Part shown: one piece after another, positions 9,879-20,048 of the stretch
Layout of the letters: the number at the start of each line of letters is the position of its first letter
Numbering within the stretch: the stretch's first letter is position 1
NCBI GenBank assembly: GCA_013377005.1
Contig: JACABE010000028.1
Location: forward strand, 2,727 to 57,387
Direction: 5' to 3'
Length of the DNA stretch: 54,661 nucleotides
Origin: Bacteroidota bacterium
Lineage (GTDB): Bacteria; Bacteroidota; Bacteroidia; Bacteroidales; JACABE01
Translations under genes and position numbers: made by a program
Notes under the pieces: generated by a model
Told to the model about the DNA's origin: nothing
Seen by the model: only the letters and a program-made list of their open reading frames with translations
Database searches by the model: none

Positions 9879-10379
9879 TTAAAACTTATAAGTAATTCCA
9901 AATTTTCCTCCCGATACCGAATTTCCGCCACCAAGTTCTAAATTAACACCCCATTTTGCATTAAAATAATATCTTCCACCTATTTGGGCTCCCAATCCTA
10001 ATCCCGAACTACTCCCTCCTCCGTAATTACTTGGAGAGTTTATAATATAAAATCCTAAATTTAATCCGGCGTAAAAATCCCAAGGCGAAGGAATATTCAT
10101 AATTCTATTAAAATGATAATTACCATTTCCAATAATTCCAATTACACTATGGTTATATTTTACTCCAACCCAATTTTCGCTATAAGAACGATAAGATAAT
10201 TCTCCACCTACAGATATATCAGGATGAACACCGTAGTCAAGACCTAAATAGACAGGCATTCCCCACCCAGAGAGCCCAATCCCTGCGTTTAATTGAGTTT
10301 GTCCTTTTGAGATAGGTTTTTGAGCGAATAAAACGATTGTTAATAATAAGAATACGATTGAAAAGATTGTTTTTTTCAT
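9879..10379 (-). CDS. Small outer-membrane beta-barrel protein
   Basis: The 166-aa protein has a clear signal peptide (MKKTIFSIVFLLLTIVLFAQ) and then alternating glycine-rich, aromatic strands (LNAGIGLSGWGMPVYLGLDY, GAQIGGRYYFNAKWGVNLEL), ending in KFGITYKF with a terminal aromatic residue. This is the pattern of an eight-stranded OmpW/OmpX-like barrel. It has no close operon partner; an M20 peptidase gene precedes it on the same strand. Role unknown. Confidence 0.75.
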   Translation of the reverse strand: MKKTIFSIVFLLLTIVLFAQKPISKGQTQLNAGIGLSGWGMPVYLGLDYGVHPDISVGGELSYRSYSENWVGVKYNHSVIGIIGNGNYHFNRIMNIPSPWDFYAGLNLGFYIINSPSNYGGGSSSGLGLGAQIGGRYYFNAKWGVNLELGGGNSVSGGKFGITYKF

Positions 10380-10443
10380 TTTTTGAGATTTTAAAAGTTA
10401 TAATAATAACAATTTAGTTGAGTAAGAGTTGTAATTTATTTTT

Positions 10444-11814
10444 TTACTTACAAAGTTCTACATAATATTTATAAAAGTATGGTATAGTTTCTATTCCTTT
10501 GTAAAAATTAAATAATGGATAATTTTCATTGGGTGAGTGAATTGCATCAGACTCCAATCCAAATCCCATTAAAATAGATTTAATGCCTAATATCCTTTCA
10601 AATTCTGCAATTACAGGAATGCTACCACCACTTCGTGTTGGCACAGGTTTTTTGCCAAAGGTTTCGGTATATGCTTTTTCAGCTGCTTTATAGGCAGACA
10701 TTGTCATTGGTGACACATAAGCTTGACCACCGTGTAAGGCTGTTACCTTAACTTTTACATAATTAGGAGCAATAGATTCAAAATATGTTTTGAATAATTC
10801 GCTGATTTTTTCATTCTCCTGATTAGGAACTAGTCTCATCGAAATTTTTGCAGTAGCTTTGGAAGGAAGTACTGTTTTTGCACCTTCACCTGTATACCCA
10901 CTCCAAATACCATTGATATCCAATGTTGGTCTGATGCCGGTTCTTTCAGTTGTTGAGTACCCTTTTTCACCCCATTCGCTTTTGATGTCAAGTGCTTTTT
11001 TATAATTTTCAAGATTAAATGGAGCTTTTGCCATTTCCGTTCTTTCTTCCATATTAATTTCTATTACATCGTCGTAAAAATGAGGTATGGTAATATGGTT
11101 ATTTTCGTCGTGCAAAGTAGCAATCATTTTTGCTAAAACATTGGCAGGATTAGCAACAGCACCACCAAAAATCCCAGAATGTAAATCTCTATTGGGTCCT
11201 GTAATTTCCACTTCCATATAACTTAAACCTCTTAATCCAGTGGTGATTGATGGAATATCTTGTGCTATCATGCCTGTGTCGGAAACAAGAATAATATCTG
11301 CTTTTAACATTTCTTTGTGTTGTTCGCAAAATGCAGGAAGATTGGGCGAACCAATTTCTTCTTCACCTTCTATCATAAATTTTACGTTGCAAGGCAATGT
11401 ATTGGTTTTTATCATTAATTCAAAAGCTTTGGCGTGCATGAAAGCTTGTCCTTTGTCGTCATCAGCACCACGGGCTACAATTTTTTCATCAATTATTTGT
11501 GGTTCAAAAGGAGGAGTTTTCCATAATTCCAACGGATCAACAGGCATCACATCGTAATGTCCATATACTAATACAGTAGGTAAACTTTTATCAATAATTT
11601 TTTCACCGTAAACAATAGGATTTCCTTCTGTTGGAATTATTTCGACTTTATCGGCACCTGCTTTTAAGATACTTTCTTTCCAATATTCAGCAGCTTTAAG
11701 CATATCGGGTTTGTTTTCGGATAAAGAACTAATAGACGGAATTCGGATTAAACCAAACAGTTCTTCTAAAAATCTTTCTTTGTTTTCGCTAATGTATTGA
11801 TTGATATAGTTCAT
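10444..11814 (-). CDS. M20 family dipeptidase
   Basis: The 456-aa enzyme has the two-domain M20 metallopeptidase layout. Metal ligands are visible in order: the His of VLVYGHYDVMPVDP (about residue 88), the bridging Asp in GADDDKGQAF (about 118), the catalytic/metal Glu pair in EGEEEIGSPN (about 151) and a C-terminal His in DAIHSPNE (about 430). A dimerisation domain lies between (LSYMEVEITGPNRDLHSGIF). It should hydrolyse dipeptides or similar short peptides in the cytoplasm with two zinc ions. It is transcribed divergently from the neighbouring T9SS surface protein. Confidence 0.92.
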   Translation of the reverse strand: MNYINQYISENKERFLEELFGLIRIPSISSLSENKPDMLKAAEYWKESILKAGADKVEIIPTEGNPIVYGEKIIDKSLPTVLVYGHYDVMPVDPLELWKTPPFEPQIIDEKIVARGADDDKGQAFMHAKAFELMIKTNTLPCNVKFMIEGEEEIGSPNLPAFCEQHKEMLKADIILVSDTGMIAQDIPSITTGLRGLSYMEVEITGPNRDLHSGIFGGAVANPANVLAKMIATLHDENNHITIPHFYDDVIEINMEERTEMAKAPFNLENYKKALDIKSEWGEKGYSTTERTGIRPTLDINGIWSGYTGEGAKTVLPSKATAKISMRLVPNQENEKISELFKTYFESIAPNYVKVKVTALHGGQAYVSPMTMSAYKAAEKAYTETFGKKPVPTRSGGSIPVIAEFERILGIKSILMGFGLESDAIHSPNENYPLFNFYKGIETIPYFYKYYVELCK

Positions 11815-11967
11815 AATAATATCAGTTTTTAAATTTATTTTGTGGTAAAAATAAGAAATTTAATTAAAAATTTTTACTTTTACAAAAATTATCAGGCAAC
11901 CTTTTTGCAATTTTGTATGTCGTTAATAATAACGATTATTATTATAGATGGATTAAACTTAATAAAT

Positions 11968-14343
11968 ATGTACTTAAGAAAATTATTAATACTGCTAACT
12001 GTTTTTTTTACAAGCTTTTACACCCAGGCTCAGTTAACTGTAACATCTGCTTCCGGAATGTCTCCTCAACAATTGGTGCAGAATATTTTAGTAGGAACCG
12101 GTGTTACTATTGATAGTGTAAAATTTAATGGATCGTCTGCAGCTATCTCTTCAAATCAAATTGGTTCTTTTACAGGGGGTAATTCGACAAATTTAGGGTT
12201 TACGAATGGACTAATTCTATCATCAGGAGGAGTTAGTGGTGCCATTGGCCCAAATAATAGTGCAAGTTCAACTGTTTCTATCACAGGGACATCTATTAGC
12301 GACCCTCAATTACAAGCTATAGCTTCTGGTGTTGTAAATGATGCTGCTGTTCTTGAATTTAATTTTATTCCTTTATCTGATACAATAAAATTTAGATATG
12401 TATTTGCTTCAGAAGAATATCCAGAATATGTTTGTTCAAACTTTAACGATATATTTGGGTTTTTTATTTCAGGATTGAATCCGTTAGGATCGAATTATGT
12501 AAATAAAAATATTGCTATAATTCCAGGTACTGCATTACCAGTAACAATTAATGCTTTAAATACTGGTGTTGTTGGACAATACGGAATTTCAAGTAATTGT
12601 ACATCTTTAGCATATTCATCTTACTATATTGACAATACTAATGGAATTACCATTCAATATGATGGTTTTACAACTATACTTACAGCTTGGGCATTAGTAA
12701 TGCCATGTAATTCATATCACATAAAATTAGCTGTTGCTGATTGTGTTGACTACTCTTACGATTCAGGCGTATTTTTGGAAGCCAATAGCTTTAGCAGCCC
12801 ACCAATGGCAATTCATAAAACGCTTACTAATCCCACGGCATCTAATCAAAATGCTATAGAAGGATGTAGTAATATGGTATTAACGTTTAAAGCTCCACAT
12901 GTTGTGAGCAATTCTCTTACTATTCCTATTATATCTACTGGGGGTACTGCTAGTAGTAGTGATTATACATTAAGTCCTCCTACATTAGTTATTCCAGCTG
13001 GTTCTGATTCAGTTAAGCTTACAATTTCGCCCGTTTTTGATCACATCACAGAAGGTACAGAAACTCTTACTTTGGTTTTTCAAACTGCAGATTGTGGCCA
13101 CATGTACGACACTGTAACATTTAATATTCTAGATTATGATTCACTCACTGCTGTTGCTTATGGGGATACTACTTTGTGCAATAATCAAACTACTTTATCT
13201 GTAATTGCTCATAATGGAGTACCACCTTATCAATATTCATGGAGCAATGCAGCAGGTAATACCGCAATGGTTACACCTACTTTTTTAAGTACTACAAATT
13301 ATAAAATTACAGTTACAGATGCTTGCTTTAAAACTGCTGTTGATTCTGCATTGGTTGTGGTTGATTGTCATTTTGCAAGAGCAGGTTCCGACACAACAAT
13401 ATGTTTAGGTGGAACCGCTACCTTACATGCATCAGGAGGTTCCGTGTATTTGTGGAATACAGGTGACCCTACGCCCATATTATCAGTAAGTCCTACGGTA
13501 ACTACTACTTATGTTGTAACCGTTACTAATGTTTTTTCTGATATAGATAGTGTTACTGTTTTTGTTAATCCTTTGCCTTTAGTGACGGCAACATCAGTAG
13601 CATCTACAATATGCTATGGAGATTCCACATTGTTGCAAGCATCAGGAGCAAATACTTATTTATGGACAGCAAATATATCTGATGTGTCATTAAACGGTCA
13701 GCAAACACAGGCTAGTCCTATTGTATCACCAAAAACAACAACTATTTACACAGTAAATGGATCTGATTTGAATACTTGTTCAAATACAGCTTTCGTAACG
13801 GTTAATGTGAGCCCTCAGCCGAAACCAAAAGTTGTTGTGTCACCAAACCCTGTATCTGTATATGAACCGACTGTTCACATTTATGATGGATCTGGAGAGA
13901 CTAATAATTATGTTTGGTTTTTGGGTGATAATACTACAACAACTCAAAATAATTTTTATCACACATACAGCGATAAGGATACAGGAAGTTATTTAATAAA
14001 TGTTATTGCTACTAATATACATGGATGTATTGACAGTGCTAGTCTTTGGGTTATTGTTCAGCCTGATGTAACTTTTTACATTCCCAATTCATTTTCGCCC
14101 AACAATGATGGTGTAAACGATGTTTTTAAAGTATATGGTATGGGAATCGAATCCTTTGAAATGAGCATTTATGACCGATGGGGGAAAATTGTATATACTT
14201 CGGAAGATATGAATGCAGGATGGGATGGTAAAATTAACAATGAATTGGCTCCAGATGGAACTTATGCGTATGTAATTATTTATAAAGATAATTCCAGTAT
14301 AAAACATTCTAAATCTGGTGCGATTTCTATTGTGCGTAAATAA
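11968..14343 (+). CDS. T9SS type B surface protein with choice-of-anchor L domain
   Basis: The start is taken at ATG 11968 because it opens a good signal peptide (MYLRKLLILLTVFFTSFYTQ); the longer frame from 11842 has no such leader at its start. The 791-aa protein then has a choice-of-anchor L domain (FVFASEEYPEY-like segment RYVFASEEYPEYVCSNFND), a Calx-beta-like segment (ITEGTETLTLVFQTADC), Ig/PKD-like repeats with YLWNTGDPTP and YVWFLGDN, and a C-terminal gliding-motility-associated domain with IPNSFSPNNDGVNDVFKVYG and MSIYDRWGKIVY. The last domain is the CHU_C signal used by type IX secretion to deliver proteins to the cell surface. It may be an adhesin; its ligand is unknown. Confidence 0.9.
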   Translation: MYLRKLLILLTVFFTSFYTQAQLTVTSASGMSPQQLVQNILVGTGVTIDSVKFNGSSAAISSNQIGSFTGGNSTNLGFTNGLILSSGGVSGAIGPNNSASSTVSITGTSISDPQLQAIASGVVNDAAVLEFNFIPLSDTIKFRYVFASEEYPEYVCSNFNDIFGFFISGLNPLGSNYVNKNIAIIPGTALPVTINALNTGVVGQYGISSNCTSLAYSSYYIDNTNGITIQYDGFTTILTAWALVMPCNSYHIKLAVADCVDYSYDSGVFLEANSFSSPPMAIHKTLTNPTASNQNAIEGCSNMVLTFKAPHVVSNSLTIPIISTGGTASSSDYTLSPPTLVIPAGSDSVKLTISPVFDHITEGTETLTLVFQTADCGHMYDTVTFNILDYDSLTAVAYGDTTLCNNQTTLSVIAHNGVPPYQYSWSNAAGNTAMVTPTFLSTTNYKITVTDACFKTAVDSALVVVDCHFARAGSDTTICLGGTATLHASGGSVYLWNTGDPTPILSVSPTVTTTYVVTVTNVFSDIDSVTVFVNPLPLVTATSVASTICYGDSTLLQASGANTYLWTANISDVSLNGQQTQASPIVSPKTTTIYTVNGSDLNTCSNTAFVTVNVSPQPKPKVVVSPNPVSVYEPTVHIYDGSGETNNYVWFLGDNTTTTQNNFYHTYSDKDTGSYLINVIATNIHGCIDSASLWVIVQPDVTFYIPNSFSPNNDGVNDVFKVYGMGIESFEMSIYDRWGKIVYTSEDMNAGWDGKINNELAPDGTYAYVIIYKDNSSIKHSKSGAISIVRK

Positions 14344-14372
14344 TCATTTAAAGCATAGTAAATTAATATCTT

Positions 14373-14421
14373 AATGTCTTAAGTATTTATTATCAAAATA
14401 ATAAATACTTAAGACATTTTA
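14373..14421. terminator. Perfect 20-bp hairpin after the T9SS gene
   Basis: Positions 14373-14392 and 14399-14418 form a perfect 20-bp inverted repeat around a 6-nt loop, 30 nt after the stop codon and followed by TTT. It lies between convergent genes and could end transcription from both sides. Confidence 0.75.
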
Positions 14422-14536
14422 AGAAGAATGTCATAAAACAGGATTTTTGAAAAAAAGTATAAAATATTTTGTCGATTTGACTGCATGAAATTTTGAAGTG
14501 TTTACTGACCCCAAATAGCAATAAAATATTCTTGAA

Positions 14537-15100
14537 TCATTTATTGTTATAAAAATTCATGGTTCTTTCTACTCCAATAGTGGTAAAACTTTTTACAACA
14601 TCTATTGCCAAATCAACCTTAGGTAGTATAAGTTCTTCTTCCTTTTTGCTCCATTTACCAAGTACATAATCAACCTGATAACCTTTGGCAAAATCATTAC
14701 CAATTCCAAAACGCAAACGGGTAAAATCTTTAGTTAGTAATGTTTCTATAATGTTTATCAATCCGTTATGTCCACCATCGCTCCCTGACTTTTTCATTCG
14801 TAAAATGCCATGTTCTAATGCGAGGTCATCAACTATAACCAGCAAATTTTCCTTTGGTATATTTTCTTTATCCAGCCAGTATTTTATTGCTTTCCCACTT
14901 AGATTCATATAAGTTGTAGGCTTTAGCAATATAAGTGTTCTGCCTTTGAATTTAGCTTCTGCTCGAAAAGCATGACGGCTAATCTCAAATTTTGCATCCA
15001 AACTTTTTGCCAAAGCATCTAATACCAAAAACCCGACATTATGACGGGTATTTGCGTACTCTTCTCCAATGTTTCCTAAACCACAAATTAAATATTTCAC
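14537..15100 (-). CDS. pth: Peptidyl-tRNA hydrolase
   Basis: The 187-aa enzyme shows the full Pth signature: YLICGLGNIGEEYANTRHNV with the catalytic His about residue 20, LLKPTTYMNLSG with the active-site Asn, LLVIVDDLALEHG with the catalytic Asp, and GSDGGHNGL. It releases tRNA from prematurely dropped peptidyl-tRNA in the cytoplasm and is normally essential. Length fits the family. It is divergent from mutS. Confidence 0.97.
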   Translation of the reverse strand: MKYLICGLGNIGEEYANTRHNVGFLVLDALAKSLDAKFEISRHAFRAEAKFKGRTLILLKPTTYMNLSGKAIKYWLDKENIPKENLLVIVDDLALEHGILRMKKSGSDGGHNGLINIIETLLTKDFTRLRFGIGNDFAKGYQVDYVLGKWSKKEEELILPKVDLAIDVVKSFTTIGVERTMNFYNNK

Positions 15101-15205
15101 TACAGTAGACTGATTTTAGTATGCAAAAATAATATAATCTTTGTAAATGAAGCTGATTTATTGCAAAATCAAAGTTTAAGCTTTTAGCATTTTAATCATA
15201 CAGCT

Positions 15206-15233
15206 TTTGTCATCAATTTTTTTACTACTTTTG
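15206..15233 (+). promoter_or_regulatory. Putative mutS promoter
   Basis: TTTG at 15206-15209 and TACTTTTG at 15226-15233 resemble the Bacteroidota -33/-7 elements, but the 16-nt spacer is shorter than the usual 19-21. The predicted start is about 15 nt upstream of the TTG start codon. Confidence 0.4.
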
Positions 15234-15256
15234 TAAACTATCTAAACCTATTTGTA

Positions 15257-17884
15257 TTGACTGAAAAGAAAGAAATAGCCGAAACCCCGTTGATGAAGCA
15301 ATACAATGCCATCAAGATAAAATATCCGGATGCTCTGTTATTGTTCCGAGTGGGTGATTTTTATGAAACATTTGGTGAAGATGCTATCAAAGCTTCTGAA
15401 ATACTGGGAATTGTTCTTACACGTCGTGCCAATGGACATGCAAACTATATTGAACTGGCAGGATTTCCCTATCATTCACTGGATACATATCTGCCAAAAT
15501 TGGTTAAAGCAGGTTATCGTGTGGCAATTTGTGAACAACTGGAAGATCCTAAGCTTACCAAAAAGATTGTTAAACGTGGGATTACAGAACTTGTAACACC
15601 AGGCGTTTCATATAACGATAAAGTATTAGAGAATAAAGTCAATAATTTTTTGGCAAGTATTCATTTGGATACTAAAATGAATGGGATATCTTTTTTAGAT
15701 GTATCTACTGGTGAGTTTTATGTTACTCAGGGGTCGGAAGAATACATTGATAAGTTATTACAAAGTTTTCGACCCAGCGAAGTAATTATTCAGAAAAATA
15801 AACTCAGAAAATTTCAGGAACTTTTTGGTGAGAAGTTTTACACAAATACATTTGAAGACTGGGTTTTCACAAAAGATTTCTCCAATGACATATTGCTCAA
15901 ACATTTTGAAACCACTTCCTTAAAAGGCTTTGGTATAGAAAATTTAGAAAGTGGAATCATAGCAGCAGGAGCAGCTTTACATTATCTTGCAGAAACACAG
16001 CATGATAAAACCTCACATATATGTAAAGTTACGCGAATAGAAGAAGATCATTTTGTTTGGTTGGATAAATTTACTATCCGTAACCTTGAACTCGTAAATT
16101 CTTCCAATGAAAATGCAGTAACATTGGTCGATATTATGGATCATACCATATCACCTATGGGTGCACGTTTGATGAAACGATGGGTAGTACTTCCGCTCAA
16201 AGACAAAAAACCGATTGAAGAAAGATTAGATGTTGTTGAGTTCTTGATAGCCAATACTGAAATTTCAGAAACCCTTTCTCAAAACATTAAATTTATTGGT
16301 GATTTGGAACGATTGATTTCAAAAGTAGCGGTAGGTAGAATTAGTCCTCGTGAATTGGTACAGATAAAAAAAGCACTTTTTGCGGTTGAAACTATCAAAC
16401 AAGAATGCGATCAGGCTATAAACCCTGCTTTGAAAATAATAGCCGAACAGCTTAATATTTGTCAGATTATTCGTGACAGAATTGAAAAAGAAATAAATCC
16501 CGATGCACCAGTAATGCTGAATAAAGGTAATGTAATTGCTGAAGGTGTTTCTGCCGAATTAGACGAATTGCGGAATCTGGCTTATTCAGGAAAAGATTAT
16601 CTGGCTAAAGTTCAGCAACGCGAAGCTGAACTCACTGGAATTTCTTCGCTGAAAATAGGATTTAATAATGTTTTTGGATATTATCTTGAAGTTACCAATA
16701 CCCATAAAGATAAAGTACCTCCTGAATGGAATCGCAAACAAACTTTGGTAAACTGCGAAAGATACATCACCGAAGAACTGAAGGAATATGAAGAAAAGAT
16801 TTTGGGTGCTGAAGATAAAATTGCCAGTTTGGAAGCTGGTTTATTCAATGATTTGTTGCTAGGATTAACCGAATATATTCAACCGATACAACTCAATGCC
16901 AATTTGATTGCCCGTCTGGATTGCTTGCTATCATTTGCTATGCAGGCTATAAAAAGCAATTATATACGCCCTGTTATCAATAATTCTTATAGTATTGATA
17001 TTAAAAAAGGAAGACATCCAGTTATAGAAAAGCAATTACCATTAGGTGAAAAGTATATAGCCAATGATGTATTTTTAGATAATGAAAATCAGCAAATTAT
17101 TATTATTACAGGACCCAATATGTCGGGAAAGTCTGCTTTGCTAAGACAAACAGGTTTAATTGTATTAATGGCACAAATGGGAAGTTTTGTTCCTGCTGAC
17201 AATGCTGTTATAGGATTAGTTGACAAAGTTTTTACTCGTGTTGGTGCCTCGGATAATATATCATCCGGAGAATCTACTTTTATGGTAGAAATGAATGAAA
17301 CAGCCAGTATTTTGAATAATATCTCTGATAGAAGTTTAATTTTACTGGATGAAATTGGTAGAGGAACCAGTACTTATGATGGAATTTCTATTGCATGGTC
17401 TATTGCTGAATTCTTACATCAGCATCCGATTTTTAAAGCTAAAGTATTATTTGCCACTCATTACCACGAATTAAACGAAATGGCAGCATTAATGCCTAGG
17501 ATAAAAAATTTCCATATTTCTGTGAAAGAAATTGGAAACAAAATCATCTTTTTAAGAAAAATGCAATCAGGTGGAAGCGAACACAGTTTTGGAATTCATG
17601 TTGCTCGTATGGCAGGTATGCCAACTACAGTTCTTGAAAGAGCCAATGAAATTCTTGCCCAGCTTGAAAAATCACATAGTAGCGAAGAATTATCACATAA
17701 AACAATTAATAAAAAGGGAAAGACAAAACAAGTTAACGAAGATTACCAGTTAAGCTTTATACAACTTGATGATCCTCTTCTTCAGCAAATTAAAGAAGAT
17801 ATCCTCAATACAGATATCAATACACTGACGCCTGTGGAAGCCTTAATGAAACTCAATGAAATTAAAAAAATATTGGGGAAATAA
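15257..17884 (+). CDS. mutS: DNA mismatch repair protein MutS
   Basis: The 875-aa protein has the mismatch-reading motif [14 protein letters not shown] (F-x-E) at about residues 30-43, the connector and core domains, then the ATPase with Walker [14 protein letters not shown] (about 623) and Walker [17 protein letters not shown]. It is the mismatch sensor of methyl-independent repair. Translation is taken from TTG 15257 (TTG ACT GAA AAG), because no upstream ATG fits and the protein then begins just before the conserved [11 protein letters not shown] segment. It is core chromosome and the last protein gene before the tRNAs and the island. Confidence 0.97.
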   Translation: MTEKKEIAETPLMKQYNAIKIKYPDALLLFRVGDFYETFGEDAIKASEILGIVLTRRANGHANYIELAGFPYHSLDTYLPKLVKAGYRVAICEQLEDPKLTKKIVKRGITELVTPGVSYNDKVLENKVNNFLASIHLDTKMNGISFLDVSTGEFYVTQGSEEYIDKLLQSFRPSEVIIQKNKLRKFQELFGEKFYTNTFEDWVFTKDFSNDILLKHFETTSLKGFGIENLESGIIAAGAALHYLAETQHDKTSHICKVTRIEEDHFVWLDKFTIRNLELVNSSNENAVTLVDIMDHTISPMGARLMKRWVVLPLKDKKPIEERLDVVEFLIANTEISETLSQNIKFIGDLERLISKVAVGRISPRELVQIKKALFAVETIKQECDQAINPALKIIAEQLNICQIIRDRIEKEINPDAPVMLNKGNVIAEGVSAELDELRNLAYSGKDYLAKVQQREAELTGISSLKIGFNNVFGYYLEVTNTHKDKVPPEWNRKQTLVNCERYITEELKEYEEKILGAEDKIASLEAGLFNDLLLGLTEYIQPIQLNANLIARLDCLLSFAMQAIKSNYIRPVINNSYSIDIKKGRHPVIEKQLPLGEKYIANDVFLDNENQQIIIITGPNMSGKSALLRQTGLIVLMAQMGSFVPADNAVIGLVDKVFTRVGASDNISSGESTFMVEMNETASILNNISDRSLILLDEIGRGTSTYDGISIAWSIAEFLHQHPIFKAKVLFATHYHELNEMAALMPRIKNFHISVKEIGNKIIFLRKMQSGGSEHSFGIHVARMAGMPTTVLERANEILAQLEKSHSSEELSHKTINKKGKTKQVNEDYQLSFIQLDDPLLQQIKEDILNTDINTLTPVEALMKLNEIKKILGK

Positions 17885-17955
17885 AATAGATGAAAGTTGG
17901 AATTCATAAGAGTAAAGAAGAAAAATTAATAAATCTGGTTTTTTTTGTAAAAAAG

Positions 17956-17987
17956 TTGCATCGGAAATAAAAAATTTAATATCTTTG
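17956..17987 (+). promoter_or_regulatory. Promoter of the tRNA pair
   Basis: TTG at 17956-17958, a 21-nt spacer, then TATCTTTG at 17980-17987: a full match to the Bacteroidota TTG/TAnnTTTG consensus. The start site would be near 17995, 12 nt upstream of tRNA-Gly. Confidence 0.75.
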
Positions 17988-18006
17988 CAGTCCGAAAATA
18001 AAAAAT

Positions 18007-18079
<73 letters not shown>

Positions 18080-18122
18080 CAAAATAAAGTTCTGTTTTTA
18101 CCAAAGAATTTTATTCAAGGAC

Positions 18123-18207
18123 GCCCTGGTGGTGGAATTGGTAGACACGCAGGACTTAAAATCCTGTGACCATTGCGGTCGTGCGGGTTCAAGTCCCGCC
18201 CGGGGTA
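18123..18207 (+). tRNA. tRNA-Leu (TAA), presumed island attachment site
   Basis: 85-nt class II tRNA with acceptor GCCCTGG/CCGGGGT (wobble pairs), anticodon stem CAGGA/TCCTG with loop CTTAAAA (anticodon TAA), a variable arm TGACCATTGCGGTCG and T-arm GCGGGTTCAAGTCCCGC. The integrase that heads the accessory region lies directly downstream, so the 3' end of this tRNA is the likely attB. No second copy of the 3' end is seen in the window. Confidence 0.96.
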
Positions 18208-18208
18208 C

Positions 18209-18250
18209 AACGCCGAAGTGCTAGATTAACAAGCGTTTCGGCGTTTTTTA
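18209..18250 (+). terminator. Terminator of the tRNA operon
   Basis: AACGCCGAA (18209-18217) pairs with TTCGGCGTT (18237-18245), followed by a run of T residues: a rho-independent terminator immediately after tRNA-Leu. Confidence 0.8.
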
Positions 18251-18342
18251 TTTCCGATAGTTTTCCGATAAATTTACTTTTTTCAGCCAAATTTTCCGTC
18301 AAGGTGCGGAAATGGGTGCGGAAATTTATTTTTTTTACCATT

Positions 18343-19773
18343 TTATACATCCAAACTTTTTTCTTGTGTTGCTTCTTTTGATTTATTGCGAATTTCTTTC
18401 AAAGCATCACTTCGTTCATTTTCTGTTGGAAATACATTAAAATTACGAGCCGCTTTTGCCATTTCTTTTTTATCAATATAATTCTTTTCTATCACCTGAT
18501 TATCCGAATGACCTGTAATTGATTTTGTATTACCTCCGCCCATAAAAATTTCAAGATTAGTAATATATGCTTTTCTTAAACTTTTAAAAGTGAGTTTCCG
18601 TCCTGTATTTAATTGGTCATAGTAATGCGTAAATCCCCTACTGAGTGTATCCGACATTACTCTGTTTCTTTGGATATTTATTTCAGGTGCCAGTATGAAA
18701 TTATCTGTCTCTTGATACTTTTCATAATCAAGTTCATTTAACAGTTTTAAAAGAGATGCTGTAACAGGAATATAAATATACTTTTTCTCTTTTTCAGTCA
18801 TTCTTTTTTGAATGTGATTAACTTTGTAATCTTCTACTTTTATGTACTTTATCCCTTCGCTTTCCTGAATATTACTCCATTTAAGATTGATGATTTCCTC
18901 TCTCCTTCGTCCTGTTTCCAACGCAAGTTTAATTCCATCAGCCAACCAAGAACGATATAAATTTCGTTTTGGTTTTTCACCATTTCCATATTCCTTTATT
19001 CCGTTTTCAGGAGTAATTTGTTTTAATAAAGCTTCGTATTCATCTTGATTAATAGCTTCAGGATTGGGATTCAAGAGTTTTCTGTTTACTCTTTCAAAAT
19101 AATTTCTGATAGGATAATTGTATTCGTCAGCATACCATTTAAGAAATGAAGTATAATAGCCAAGGTGTTTATTAAAGGTTCTATTTGCCATTCCTGTTTT
19201 TTCTAAATGCAAATAGAGATGTCCTACAATTTCATCATTGATATCATCAATTGATAAAGATGAAAAATTATATCCGTTATTATTTAAACATTCAACTAAA
19301 ACTTTAAGTGATCTTTCCACATCTTTAATATGCTCATCACTCCTTATTTTAACTCTATGAGCAGGAACGCCTTCGTTGTGCAACCAGCCGATATATCTGG
19401 CAAGTGCATTTACCAATAAATATGGTTTATGTTGATTTTCTCTTTTCCTTTCAACATTCTTTTTTTCGTTTTCAATAATCGGTTTTGCTTTTCCTTGAAC
19501 TTCATTTTTAAATGCAATTGCTTGTATTATTGCTTCATTTAAATTACGTGTTTCAAGCTTTTTGGTTCTTCTTTGATTGGATGTCCCGTTTACATGTATA
19601 TATACTTTAAAAACATGATTTTCTCCATGTTGACATTGTGATATAGGTTTACCTGATTTTTTGCATATTTCTGAAACATTGGTTTTACATCGGTAGCAAT
19701 AAACGGTTAAGCCTTTCAATCTTTTAGATTTTGGGATGTATAAAGGTTTAATATTTTCCATTGTGAGCATCAT
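18343..19773 (-). CDS. Tyrosine recombinase / island integrase
   Basis: The 476-aa protein has an N-terminal cysteine-rich stretch (YCYRCKTNVSEIC, then C and H, about residues 21-47) that could bind zinc, a SAM-like core-binding domain (about 125-240) and a C-terminal catalytic domain. Catalytic residues: Arg in ALETGRRREEIINLKW, the C-terminal His in ITGHSDNQVIE and Tyr in EKNYIDKKE. The usual HxxR motif reads KSLR (FKSLRKAYIT), so the His is replaced by Lys. It lies just downstream of tRNA-Leu with its 3' end toward the tRNA, the typical arrangement for a tRNA-targeting element. It should integrate and excise the island, with the adjacent HTH protein as possible directionality factor. Confidence 0.9.
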   Translation of the reverse strand: MMLTMENIKPLYIPKSKRLKGLTVYCYRCKTNVSEICKKSGKPISQCQHGENHVFKVYIHVNGTSNQRRTKKLETRNLNEAIIQAIAFKNEVQGKAKPIIENEKKNVERKRENQHKPYLLVNALARYIGWLHNEGVPAHRVKIRSDEHIKDVERSLKVLVECLNNNGYNFSSLSIDDINDEIVGHLYLHLEKTGMANRTFNKHLGYYTSFLKWYADEYNYPIRNYFERVNRKLLNPNPEAINQDEYEALLKQITPENGIKEYGNGEKPKRNLYRSWLADGIKLALETGRRREEIINLKWSNIQESEGIKYIKVEDYKVNHIQKRMTEKEKKYIYIPVTASLLKLLNELDYEKYQETDNFILAPEINIQRNRVMSDTLSRGFTHYYDQLNTGRKLTFKSLRKAYITNLEIFMGGGNTKSITGHSDNQVIEKNYIDKKEMAKAARNFNVFPTENERSDALKEIRNKSKEATQEKSLDV

Positions 19774-19781
19774 AACGTGGT

Positions 19782-20048
19782 CTATGTTTTTAGCAATATT
19801 GACAAAAAGTCTGATTCTATTGTTCCTTTGGGTATATATTCTTCTTTGTTATTTTCAGCACTTATTGGATTTAGAGAATATATTTTGTTTAATGAATTTT
19901 CAAATTCATCTTTCAAAACGAACTGTCTATTAGAACCAAGGTCAGATAATATTCTAACCCCATTATTGCGACACCATCTTCTGACAGATCTTCTGTCTTT
20001 GTATTGAAGTTTAATTTGTAGCTCTTTTATATAAAGTCTGTCAAACAT
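19782..20048 (-). CDS. Small helix-turn-helix protein, possible excisionase
   Basis: The 88-aa basic protein contains a MerR/excisionase-like helix-turn-helix (LQYKDRRSVRRWCRNNGVRI followed by LGSNRQFVLKDEF), which pattern-wise matches 'recruit a numbered row, lay out the lysine/arginine wing'. It ends 8 nt upstream of the integrase start on the same strand. Excisionase or integrase regulator is an inference from that position; a plain DNA-binding regulator is also possible. Confidence 0.65.
   Translation of the reverse strand: MFDRLYIKELQIKLQYKDRRSVRRWCRNNGVRILSDLGSNRQFVLKDEFENSLNKIYSLNPISAENNKEEYIPKGTIESDFLSILLKT

Noticed and set aside
18250-18320. Repeated TTTCCGATA and GGTGCGGAAAT motifs between tRNA-Leu and the integrase
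   Set aside because: They might be integrase arm sites, but they are too short to claim without a second att site for comparison.
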